Source of the DNA: Scedosporium boydii
Lineage: Eukaryota > Ascomycota > Sordariomycetes > Microascales > Microascaceae
NCBI GenBank assembly: GCA_002221725.1
Contig: NJFT01000054.1
Location: 62,001 to 126,000 of the forward strand
Length of the DNA stretch: 64,000 nucleotides
Direction: 5' to 3'
In this document: piece by piece, positions 35,572 through 46,862 of the stretch
How positions within the stretch are numbered: position 1 is the stretch's first letter
How the letters are laid out: every line of letters starts with the position of its first letter
Made by a program: the position numbers and the translations under genes
Notes under the pieces: generated by a model
Seen by the model: the letters and a program-made list of their open reading frames with translations, nothing else
Database searches by the model: none
What the model was told of the DNA's origin: nothing

Positions 35572-38500
35572 ATGGCATCCTCACCACCGGCATCCCCTGG
35601 ATCGTTGCCTCCTAGGCCGTTGAGTGCAATGGTTCGCCCGACGCCCCGAAGTAACAGCCGGCTGAGCATGACAAGCAAGGCCGGCGGTGGAAGTCGAGCA
35701 TCTGACGATGAGAGTCGCACAGCAGTCAAAGTTGGTAAGTTATAACAAGTTGGCGTGGTCGGGTCATCCACGCGCCTACTCCTGGATCTTTCCGCTGCCC
35801 ATGGGAATGGAATTGGTTGGCGACGGACGATTTTCCACACCGCGTCGATAAACATCGATCCGTCGCGCCTCGACCCCTATTCTTGCCCTTGCGCGCCTTA
35901 TCATCACCGCCTTCTTTTTTTCTTTTCATTGCGAGCAATATTCTAACAATCACGTCGCGCCGAAATAGCTGTGCGAGTGCGACCGCCGTTGAAAGCCACC
36001 GATCCCGGTTTCGAACTCATCCCCCAGCGATTCCAGCGATCTATGGTACACGTCACGTCGAATACCAGCCTAGCGATAGATTCACCACAAGGAAGGAAAC
36101 TCTTCATCTTCGACCGCGTTTTTGGACCCGACATTGGCCAGGATGGCATCTGGGAATATGTATCCGACTGTGTCAATGCTTTCATCCAAGGTTATAACGT
36201 ATCTTTGTTGGCCTATGGCCAGTCAGGCGCAGGAAAGTCGTACACAATGGGAACGGCTGGCCCTGTGGAGCAAGGTGATCTCGAGTTAAAGGGTATGTAA
36301 ACCTTCCCGCGCCCCATCTTTTGGCTTTGACTGTATTCGGGTATCGAGAGAAGAGGTCCATTTCGGGACAACCAACATTAGCTAACGGGTGTCGTGTGTT
36401 TCTTTTTCTCTTCGCAACAGGTGTCATTCCTCGAGCCGCAATAGCACTCTTCGAAAGATTAGACACGTCCAAGGCCGCGGCAACGAAGTCTAACCGACAC
36501 TCCATGTCGCAGCTCCGATCTCCCCAAAGATATTCCACACATGGCCAAATGGGTCTGGGCGAACGAGGCTGGGCCATGAAGGCGACATATGTTGAAATTT
36601 ACAATGAGCAGCTTCGCGACCTTCTCGTGGAGGAACACGTACCATCGAACGAACGGAGTCCCGTCACGATTCGCGAAGATGTCAAGGGCAACATTCTTCT
36701 TACTGGCTTGAGACAAGTGGATATAAATTCCATCGAAGATCTGATGAACGCACTGAGCTTCGGTTCGTCTATAAGGCAGACGGATGCGACCGCTATAAAC
36801 GCAAAGTCCTCTCGATCCCACGCCGTTTTCAGTTTAAATTTGGTGCAGCGGAAGAGTGGCTCGCAGGCGGGCCAGGGTGCAGAAAAACGATTCTCGATGC
36901 CAGTCGATTCCATGTCAGGGTCTGAATCCTGGGTCACCACCGACAGCAAATTGCATTTCGTCGATTTAGCCGGCAGTGAGCGTCTGAAGAATACTGGGGC
37001 TCAAGGCGAGCGTGCGAAGGAAGGCATCTCCATCAACGCCGGTCTAGCCGCCCTCGGAAAAGTTATCTCGCAGCTATCTTCCCGACAGGCGGGATCCCAC
37101 GTCTCTTATCGTGATTCCAAGCTCACTCGCCTCCTCCAGGACTCGCTGGGAGGCAATGCCATCACCTACATGATTGCTTGCGTGACCCCCGCCGAATTCC
37201 ATCTGAGCGAGACCCTCAATACGGTGCAATATGCGCAGAGGGCCCGAGCTATCCAGAGTAAGCCGCGGATACAACAGGTGGATGAGGGTGACAAGCAAGC
37301 CCTCGTTGATCGTCTGAAGGCCGAAGTAGCTTTCCTTAGGGAGCAGATTCGCAGCGCAGAGCGTGTCGGCGGGGAGCGACGCACCCTCACCACAAGCGAG
37401 AGGTCCGAGCGGCCCAACGAAAGGGAGGTTGAACTGCAGAACCAGCTTCTCGACATCCAAGAAAATTACACCACTCTAAGCCAGCGCCATGCACGGCTTA
37501 TTGCCGAAATGGCAAAGGCGCGGGATAACGAGATAGCAGAAAACCAGCAATTGGAAGAATCCTTGGACGACAGCGCCACCGAGCGGCTAAATCGCTCCAA
37601 CTCTTTCGCTCAAGCCGTCGAGCAGGTTGTGCTCGAGTATGAAAAGACAATCCAAACCCTCGAACAATCTCTCTCCAGCACCCGTACCACCCTGTCCAAC
37701 ACCGAAGCGTCGCTCCTGGAGAAGGAGACCAAGTATGCCTATGTCGAGACGATCAACACCCAGCTGCAGGCTCGACTTCAGAAACTCATGGATCGTGAGG
37801 CCAGCACGGAAAATTATTTGCACGACCTCGAGGCTAAGCTCGACGGCCACACATCGGGCGAGGAAAAGAATGCCACCATCATTTTAGAATTACGCAAAGA
37901 AATCGCCCGTGTCCGCGAGAATGAAGCCGCGTGCGAAGACTACATATCGACGCTCGAGGAGCGCCTCGCTGAAGCTGACCAAGATGCCGAATTGATGCAG
38001 CGTGAAATTGATAGGCTCGAACAAGTCATCGAGCGCCAGCGAAGCCTCGGCAAACTCGACTCTCTCCTCTACGAGCTCGACCACCTCCAGCAGGATGGGC
38101 GCCATACGCCCGTCGCCGAGGTTGAAGTGGCTAATGGCGTTGCTCGTCGTCGGTCCTCCTCTATCCCCCATTCCCGGACACTATCCCATGTCAGCCGACA
38201 CAGCCAAAAAGAGGCCGTCATCCCCGAAGGCGAAGAGGAGGAGGAGGTACTGGCAGAGGCAGAGGAAGAGGAGCGGGAACAGGAACCCCAGGAGACCGAG
38301 GACAACCGTGCGGCTACCCCGCCTGTCCATGCAGTCGCGGCCGAGGAACAACGAGCTGTTGTCGAGGATGCTCCTACTCCTGTTTCCCCCCAGGAGAAAT
38401 CTGCCGAGACTCTCGAGGATGACGGTGCTCTCAAGCCCGCCGCTGAGATATCCGAGTATCCTCCTCAGAGCCCCGCGCAGAGCAAGTTTGTTGCCGATAA

Positions 38501-41313
38501 GCTCGAGGCTGTCACTCAAGAGCTTGTCGATCTCCGTGTGGAGCATGAGACCACCCTCCACGATTACGACAGCTTGCATGCTAAGTATGAGGAGGCCCTC
38601 CGCAATCTTGCCGAGCTACAAGACGTGATCGATGAGTCTCGGCATCCTCACCGTGGTATTCGTGACTCGGTCCTCTCTGTCACTTCTCCAGCCACGACTC
38701 GGCCCGATTCTTTCATGTCTGATTCGCGCTCTAGCGACCCGAAGGATAGCAGTCGCTTTTCGGCATCCCGCTCTCTATCATCCGAGCTCTCTTCAGCGAT
38801 GGAATCTCCTGCGACCGTCGATACATCGGATGCCGAGACTGCGACGGCTAAGCCCGAGTCTCAACAGTCACCTGTCGACCACGATGACCTTTCCGCTGAA
38901 TTGGAGCGTCTAAAGACTCTTGCGGCCGAGAAGGAGGCTGCTGAGCGCGAGCTCGCGAATAAGTACATCGAGCTCGAGTCGAAGCACCACGAGACTCTTG
39001 ATCTTGTCGAGGAACTCAAGACCGAAGTGTCCAAGGCCAAGGCTGCCGAGGCTTCGTCGCCCAGGACAAACACTCCCGTCATCCGACGCAAGTCTAGCCA
39101 GAACGTTATGATTATTGACCGCGCCCATAGGTCGTTCGCATCTCTTCGAAACATTGCTGCCGAAAACTTCGAAAGGGATCCCGACGTCATGCAAAGCTTC
39201 GAACTCAACCTTAACGCTGCTATGCATGAGCTCCACGCGAGATCCGAGCGAATCCAAGAGCTTGAAGCTGACGTCGCCTCTGCTCGCAAGGAGATGGAGA
39301 CCAAGATGGCCATCATCTCCGGTCTCACCAGAGAAAGGTCGAGTTTGCAGGCCACTCCACGAGACATGTCTGTGGTCTCCACATTGAAGGACCAGCTCGA
39401 GCAGAGCGAGCTACAACTCAAAGCACTGCGGGAGGGACATGACGCGCGGGAGAAGGAACTGACTGAAGAGATCGAAGCCCTCCGGGCATCCGCCAACCAG
39501 AAGCCATCGAACGAGTCTCCCGATCCCGAGGTCTTCCGTGAGCATGAGGAGAAGATAGCCTCCCTCGAGTCTGAGCTGGCCGGCTGGGAGGAGAAGCACA
39601 GGGTCGCCCTTGACAGTCTCAAAACGACCGAGGCACAAATGCAACAATCGATCGCCGATGTTGAGGCACAGCTCGCTGAGGCCAAGGTCAAGCTTGCCGA
39701 GAGCCAAGCCAGGGCTGTCGACGCTGAGGCTTCCAAGGAAATGGAGGAGAAGCATCAACAAATGGTTGGCGCCCTGCAGAATGAGCTTAACGAGTACAAG
39801 ATTGTTCTTGAGAACAATGCAGCCAAGGTTTCGGAGCTAGAATCGGCACATGCTGCTGCCAGGGCTGAGCTAGATGCGGCTATCGAGGCCCGCGATCTTG
39901 CTAACAGTGAAGTTGCCGCTCACAAGGAGCTCGTCTCCAACCTCGAGACTAAGATCAATGATCTCGAGCAGGCCGCCAAGGACCATCAGGAAGCTCTCCT
40001 CGTTCTCAATGCGAACCATGCCAAGGAGCTCCAGCAACTGAAGGAATCTGAGCAGAGCAGCTATGAAGAGCAGGTCGCCGTACTCATGAATGAGCATGCT
40101 GAGAGCGTGAGGATCCTCGAGGCTGAACTCACCGACACTAGGGAGGAGCTCATGAAGGTTGCGACCCAGGTTGCCTTTGCCCTAGGCGTACCGACTAGCA
40201 TTGACAAGATTACCGAGCGAATCGACGACCTTATTGCTGACCAGAACGCGCTTACGGAAGAGCAGAAGAAGCGAGCGGAGATTGAGATGGACGTAGTAGA
40301 GCTCTCGTCCATCAATGACCAGGTCATGCGCGAGCTGGAGACGGTGAAGAAGGCGCTCGACGAGATGCTTGGTCGCTCCGACGACAAGCAACCCAACGGA
40401 ACGTCTAAGGGCGTCATTGGACGTCTGGCCGTGCTCAAGAAGAGGATGGACGAGCTTGATATGAAGAACAAGAAGCACTCTCGACTTGTCGAGGAGCTCG
40501 AGGAACAACTCCAGCAGAACTTCGACCAGGCTCAGATCACCAGCAACCGCCTCTCGACCCTCCAGACCGAGCGCAACGTCCAGCTCGAGGAGGCCAATGT
40601 CGCTAGGGTGAGAGCCCAAGCCGAGCTCGACGCCGTCCGGGAGGAGTACGCTGCACTACAGGTAAGCTTTTGCTAACGCGACTTTACACATCGGTGGTGG
40701 TGATGATGCTAACTGTGCAATTTAGGCCAAGTTTGACGAGATTAGCTCTGCTAGTCCTGATCGGGTGAAACGCTCCGATTCGATGAACTCGCAGCTCCGC
40801 AAGAGCTCCTCGGTAGCTTCCCTTCCCTCACCTCCGCCCGCCATCCCTCTCCCGCCTCTGCCCGGAATTGCAGGCAGCCCACCCACAGGTGGCGCACCTG
40901 GCAGCCCTACTCAGACTGGTCGACCGATGAGCAAGGACAACATGGCTGCCATTTCCCAGATCCGCGACGACCAAGAGGCTCGCATCAGGACCATCGAGAA
41001 GGCCCTTGGTGCCGAGAGGCAGCTCACAGCCACTCTCGAGGAGGCCCTTAGCGATCTTGAGGCCCAATCCAACAAGGTGAAGTCGGATTGCGATGCCTGG
41101 AGGAAGCGAGCACAAGAGCTGGAGGCGGAACTGAAGGAACTCCAAAGCCGACCTGCGCCGGCTCCCCAGCCCGACAATAGGTGGAGCTTGCAGGCCGTCG
41201 AAGAGGAGCGCAAGAAGAGGCAGGCTGCCGAGGCCGCTAGGGCGCACCTAGAGGAGAGAATGAGAGACATCAACAAGAAGAAGAAGAAGAAGGGATCTCT
41301 CAACTGCTTCTAA
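35572..41313 (+). CDS. Kinesin-4-like motor protein
   Basis: Four exons, 35572..35734, 35969..36292, 36421..40661 and 40726..41313, give 1,771 residues; all phases match. The motor domain spans about residues 52-440: VAVRVRPP at its start, the P-loop GQSGAGKS at 138-145, switch I NAKSSRSH at 289-296, switch II DLAGSE at 344-349, and YRDSKLTRLLQDSLGG. The switch II region and the KPRIQ exit resemble kinesin-4 (KIF4/KIF21) motors. About 1,150 residues of interrupted coiled coil follow, with an acidic Glu-rich stretch and Ser/Pro-rich breaks near 720-840. The end is unusual: a run of lysines followed by GSLNCF, a polybasic patch with a penultimate cysteine. A microtubule plus-end-directed role is inferred from the family. 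Confidence 0.93.
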
Positions 41314-42972
41314 ACGTGATGATGGACCAGCAGGCGCGGGCGACTAGCGAATGTATTTTGGGATGGATGCATGTGCGACGTTTTCTTTTCATTCTTTTTT
41401 CCACCCTTCTCCTCTTCTCTTTCGCCTTTATCTTCTTTTTTTTCTTTTTTTTCCCCTCCATTTGCGACCTGCATTTGGCGAAATTTCGGTGGGAGACAGG
41501 ACTGCACATCCCATCTCCGGGCCTCCCAGCCTAGGAGATTCGCTGTTTTTCAAGCCGATTCCGAGTTAGATCTCCTTCGACCCTCCGGGCTTCGCATATA
41601 CCCCTTTCTCCAGAAGACGACTTCAGCGCGATCATACATACCTTTGATATTTGTTCTCGGCGAGTGTTTTGCTTTTTTATTCCCCGACATGACGAAATCG
41701 CATTCAGAGGCCGAAGGCGGCGGAACGGAGTTCAAACGAGCGGATTTAAGGCCTATTCCCTTCTTTATTTCTTCTAAACAAACTCTTTATTCATTTTTTC
41801 TTCCTCGTTAGCCTTGTTTCATTTGTTTTGTTTTTAAACATTTATGCTTTTTTTTTTTTTTTCGGTCACTTCAATGTTCTTTTTGATGCCATGTGTTTTT
41901 GGACAAAATACCACCTTTCCGCATGAAATCCAGTCTCGAATAACCACTTTGATACCTCTTCTACTTTTTTTTTTTTTTTACTTTGCCTTGTTACTTTAGC
42001 CCTTTTTTCCCTTCTTCTTTCTGGATATAATTTCGAAACACTCCCGTACTCCCTGTACTTTCCCCCCCTTGGTTTGGTAGAGGTCAAGGATAGTTTGTGG
42101 CGGATGAAGGTCGGAAAATGTGAACAAGGCTTTGAGAATGGACACATATAAAATAATCATGGGAATGTTTATGAGATCTGCCTGGACCCAAGCCTGGGCT
42201 GGGGGGAACAACTTTAAAGAGGACGAAAGGTGGATGATGACCTTTGGCCCTTTGGGTGGTAGTGGGGGGAGGGAAAGGCTGTAGGGATGAAGTATGTAGT
42301 TGATTTAGTCTTTTATTTGTTGCTATTATATTGATGTTTATTTCTCCCGTCTTGCCTTGTACGCTGTGTTGATTTGAAGAGTAAACGGGGACACGCTGGC
42401 TGCTTGTGCTTTGGCTCGAGAGCTTATCACAGGAGTCTAGAGGAAAGTCCTAGGGCTTTGTGTTCGATCTCGACGGCCTTCCGATCCCGCCCATATCCGA
42501 GGAACCTCGAATGATCAGGCACGATGTCAGGACATGACGCATGTTGGCGTTCTCTTCGCTGAAGATGTCTATCGACATGCGTCCACTCGTAAAAGAGCTA
42601 TAGGGCATGGGAGTTGCGCCTCAAAGGGATGGTTTTAATCGACTCGGGTTAAGATTTGCCCATTTTACACCACACTCCTCCGTACAGGGTGTTTATTCCG
42701 GGCTTGAGTAACCTGGCATCAAGTAGTTTTAGAAGTAAGGCAATGGATATCTAACAACAATGAATCAACAGAACGTTCTTCTGGTTTCTCCATATCGTCT
42801 TTCGATTTCTTCCGTTTTGTTGATTTCCCCCAACCCAACGAACCTTGGGGTAATAACTGATCTTCCGAGCCCTGAATCCTTGAAGCCCCCTCATTCAAGT
42901 AGGTGCTACCACCAATATCCGCTTCTTTTCATGCAGCGTTGCTGAGGAGCTAAGAACCTATATAGTTCGAGT
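41314..42972. other. Convergent intergenic region
   Basis: About 1.66 kb between the kinesin and NACHT-gene stops. It is T-rich, with long T runs near 41,850 and 41,965, typical of fungal 3' regions. I see no supportable gene. Confidence 0.5.
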
Positions 42973-45900
42973 CTATCCATTAGATACCCGAGGTCGACGG
43001 AGTGCTTTTACAAAACTCAAAGGCATCTCCCCCTCGCTTTCCCTCGAGGGGTCGCCATCTCCCTTATGCCTGTCTTCATGCCCAAGGTGGGCTGGTATAT
43101 TCATAGCTTTACCAAGTGAAGAGTGGCATTTGGGACTTATGCCTTCTTCGACAACGGGTTTCTTGGGCCACAGCCGAGGTGACGGCATAGGATACCTTTC
43201 AGGAATATCGGGGAACCAGGACATTTTCCGAACTTGATGGAGTCCGATTGCCACCGCCGACATGTTAGCACCGTGCATGATGAGCATCTCCGTGACGTGA
43301 TATATGGCTTCCCTGTTGTCGTCCGTGAGCATCCAATCAAGGGCGCCCACAAAACGGGACCACGTGCTGTTCCCGAAGTGTGTGTGATTGGGGTTGGCCC
43401 CCCTTTCGAGCAATAGCTCCACCGTCTTGGGATTTACAGTAATACTAGATGTGGCCGGTGGGATCAGGGCGTAGTCTAGCAAGGGCCGGGACTGATACGA
43501 TCGGGGCAATGTGGTCAACCCGGTCAACCCATTCTTGTTGTGTTGGATGCTTTCCAAGAATGTACGGGGTGTATCTGACCTGCGCACAAAGGCCGGTGAA
43601 GTGGGTTTGGCTTCCAGACCACTGCCGCTGCGAGCAGATGACGTTGAAGACATGTTCCGCTACGGCGAGGATTTTGAATAATGGGGTGTTGGGAATTCGG
43701 TCGTCCGCGGCTCTCGAGACGAAATAGAACAACACCTCGACTAAGTAGCACATATACCTTTGGCTCATGCCATTTCTGTAAAGCGGCATGGCCTTCATCA
43801 TGGCCACCGAGGCGTGGCAGGCCCTGAGGTGGATATTGTCCGTATTGACGAGGGCGCGCCGTATATACGTCTGCACCTCCGGGGACTGATGAATGAAGTC
43901 GCGGACAGTTCGGTGGAGAAAATCAACACTATAACCGAAGAATGGGGATTCGAGGCTTGCGCCGTCATCGAGTGCACCATCGCCGAAGGCCGAGGTTAGC
44001 TCGTGCCGCTCGACGATCTCCAGAAGGCCCTTGGATCGGCCGTCCAGCCGCCGGCGTAGTTGGTCCAGCCTCACGTCGATTTCCCGAGGAAGGAGCTCGT
44101 GGTGCGGCAGCCCGAAGCAAAAGTCAACATCCTCATCACTGTCGTCGAGGAAGGCGTAAAACATGGCGAGCATGGGCTTGTTGGCATGCACGGCGAGCTG
44201 GAGGGTCCGCGCGAGCTGGGCTCTGTACACGTTGGGGACGGAATCCATGAGATGCTGGAAAAAGGCTTCGAGGTCGGGCGGGAATTGTTCGAGCCTCCTC
44301 TGTATCATGGCGATGGAGTCGTGGTACGTGAAGCCCTCGAGTAAGTTCCGGACGACAAGGTACACCCAGAGAAAGACACCCTGGGCCCGGGCGACGACCT
44401 CGTATATGAGGTCGGAGTAGTCGGCGTCCAGTTTGGAGAGGGTTTGGAACTGAGAGTGTTCGTTGAACTTGTCAGTCACGTAGCGGACAATGTCCCCGCG
44501 CGTGAGGTCCTCTAGTTTCAAAGTCCACTCGGAATCACCGCCGAACTCATCGTCGAACACGGTCCACGGCCGGCTCGAGACGCACAGCTTGATGTTGGGA
44601 GAATGCTTCATCTCGCGCAGCGTCTTGATGAGGTCGGTATGGGTCCGCCTCTCCTCCTGGAACTCGTCAAGCCCGTCGATAAAGAAGCAGAACTTCATGG
44701 GCAGCATGTCTTGCGTCACGATGGCCTCGTACACCCGCAGCAGATTCTCGCTGCTGAACACGTCGGCCTCGTCCTCGAAGTCTTCCTGTCCCCCAATCGT
44801 CGTTGTCGTCATCAAGCCCCTGACCAGCGGGATCAAGCCCGTGCACTTGCGCAGGATTTCGAAGATGAGGGAGCGGAGGAGGCCTTGATGGGATTTCTGC
44901 AGGTCCGTTCCGGCATTCCAGAAGAAGAACTTGCCGATGACCAGCCTTTCCCCCTGCGCCCATTTCTCGAGATGGTGCCGCGTGTCGTTGGTAAAGCAGA
45001 GGAATTTCATCAGCGTCGATTTCCCCGAGCCAGGCTTCCCCTTGATCCAGAAAACACCGTTCTGGGTCTGCAGCCATTCCCGGAACTTGATGCGCCGGCG
45101 AGAGGGGCCCGGGACGACGTCTTGGAACACCCACCGAAACGTGGCATCATGCGCGGCTTCGATCTTTCGGTGCCGCGTGTACATGCTGCTAAAGTAAAGC
45201 CTCTTGAGAAGATCGAGATCGTCCTGGGTTGTTTTGGCCGCTCTTGTGAATTCGCCTACGGTCGATGCCAACTTTCTTGCCTCTGCCAACGGAGCTGGCG
45301 GGGCTGGCGATGTCAGGGTGTCATTAAAGGTGGCATTTTTGAGCATAGTTTGGATATAACGCTCGAATATCGCCTCGGATTTCCGGTTCATATAAATGGC
45401 ATCTTGGATACATGTGATTAGATCGGTCTTGAGCTTCGAGAGGTTGACTCGGCTTTCGATCTCGAGTCTTTCGTTAGTCTGTATGAGCGCCTCGATCGAT
45501 TTCGACAAGTCGGATACCTCGTTACTGTTATGCGTTAGGTTTATACTATAAAGAGCACTCTTTGTAGGAAAAGACTTACGTCGTGATATAATGCAGATGG
45601 CTATTGATCCGCTCCTGGAGCATCCGCAACCTCTTCAACAACGACTCCGTCTTATCGCGGCCCCAAACTTCCTTCAACGCCACGACGAAACTCTTCCATC
45701 TTGACCGGCCCGTCCGCGCCTGCAGGATCGAAAGGCCATTCAAGAGCTCCGACGCAATCGCCCTGGTCTCGTTCGCAAGCTCCCGAAGCTGTCTATCGCC
45801 GGGAAACGCTGCGAGGGCGTAGGCGTGCCCATTGACGTCGCGGACAATCTTTTCGAGAAAAGCCGCCTCCTCGCTCGCGCCTGTGGGCGACTTGTAGATC

Positions 45901-45986
45901 GAGCTCGCCTCAGCCAGGATCTTCCAGCTAAAATCTACAAACGTAATGATGTTTCCCGCCAGCCCCAGAGCGGAAAGGGGATCCAT
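42973..45986 (-). CDS. NACHT STAND (NLR-like) protein
   Basis: Best model: exons 45986..45580, 45524..43580 and 43533..42973, giving 970 residues. The N-terminus (MDPLSALGLAGNIITFVDFS) is of the kind found on fungal STAND receptors (Helo-like N domain). The NACHT NTPase has a P-loop GKPGSGKST at 298-306 and Walker B FCFFIDGLDEF at 414-424, then CVSSRPW as sensor. A helical region follows. The last exon has an ankyrin-like segment (TVELLLERGANPN, about 818-831). Such proteins act in fungal allorecognition and innate-immune-like cell death. The first intron is clean (GTAAGT, CTAAC, CAG). The second is only 46 bases with a weak donor and no clear branch point, so a frameshift that separates the C-terminal exon is an alternative. 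Confidence 0.82.
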
Positions 45987-46862
45987 TTGCCTGGGTTTGG
46001 GAGGGTGCGAAGGTCGCGCAGGACCGTGATGGCGGTCAAGGTTGGAGAGGGGAAGGAATTCGCGACTTGCTCATTTCAAGCTAGAGAAAGGGTAACCCAT
46101 ATCCCTCTCTCCCAGAAAGCGGTCCGTAATCCAAGATCGCACATGGGCTTGGGATGAGGGGTATTTGACTGGTTGTCAAGGCTGGGGCTGAGGTGCTGGC
46201 CCCCTTAATGCTTGATGGCCAGGCTCTGCATCGCGGTCGTTACCGGCCAATCATTTACCATGTATGAAGTACACTGAAGCGTACCATTCTCTATCATTTG
46301 CTATGATATACTCGATTTGGGCGCAGTCGTGGAAGGACATCGTCAAATAGAGGGGATAAATTCAGAAACGGAAATGGAAGTTAATGGGGCCAAAGATCGA
46401 CGTCTTCCCCAAGATGAAGGTTTCATTTGGGGCCACCCCTCTCCGCGTGTAATATAGCCACGTCCATTGTGCTTGACCTGTTCCATAGCGAGGGGACATG
46501 CATCATCACCCTTAATCCAGATGGCGTCAGGCGCATCGTCGCTCTCGCCATGGACTACGACATGCTGATATCCGCCAAGAGGATTGCTGGAACGGGGCCC
46601 CATTGTGTCGGCGCAGCCAAGTAGGGGGCAGAAATTGTTGAATCCCCTGGGGTGTGAAGACGAGAACCGGTTTCCCGGATGCCGGATCGGCGGCACCAGC
46701 AGCGTATCCCAGCTTCTAGGAACGCAAAGGTCTAGCGGAGCTCATATGAGTCTAGACATAAAAGTTAATCTATCTATCTCATTCCGTTTCCATTCCATTG
46801 CATCGTAACACGTCGAGAACACACAAAAACTCTTTCAATATCCCTTCCGCCTCTACAAAAGC
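45987..46862. other. Intergenic region, PalA 3' side to NACHT promoter
   Basis: About 880 bases between two minus-strand genes. It contains the NACHT-gene promoter and one degenerate TATGAAGTA near 46,263. I see no gene. Confidence 0.5.

Noticed and set aside
43942..45421. Long plus-strand frames opposite the NACHT gene
   Set aside because: Antisense shadows of a GC-rich coding exon; the minus strand encodes clear Walker motifs.
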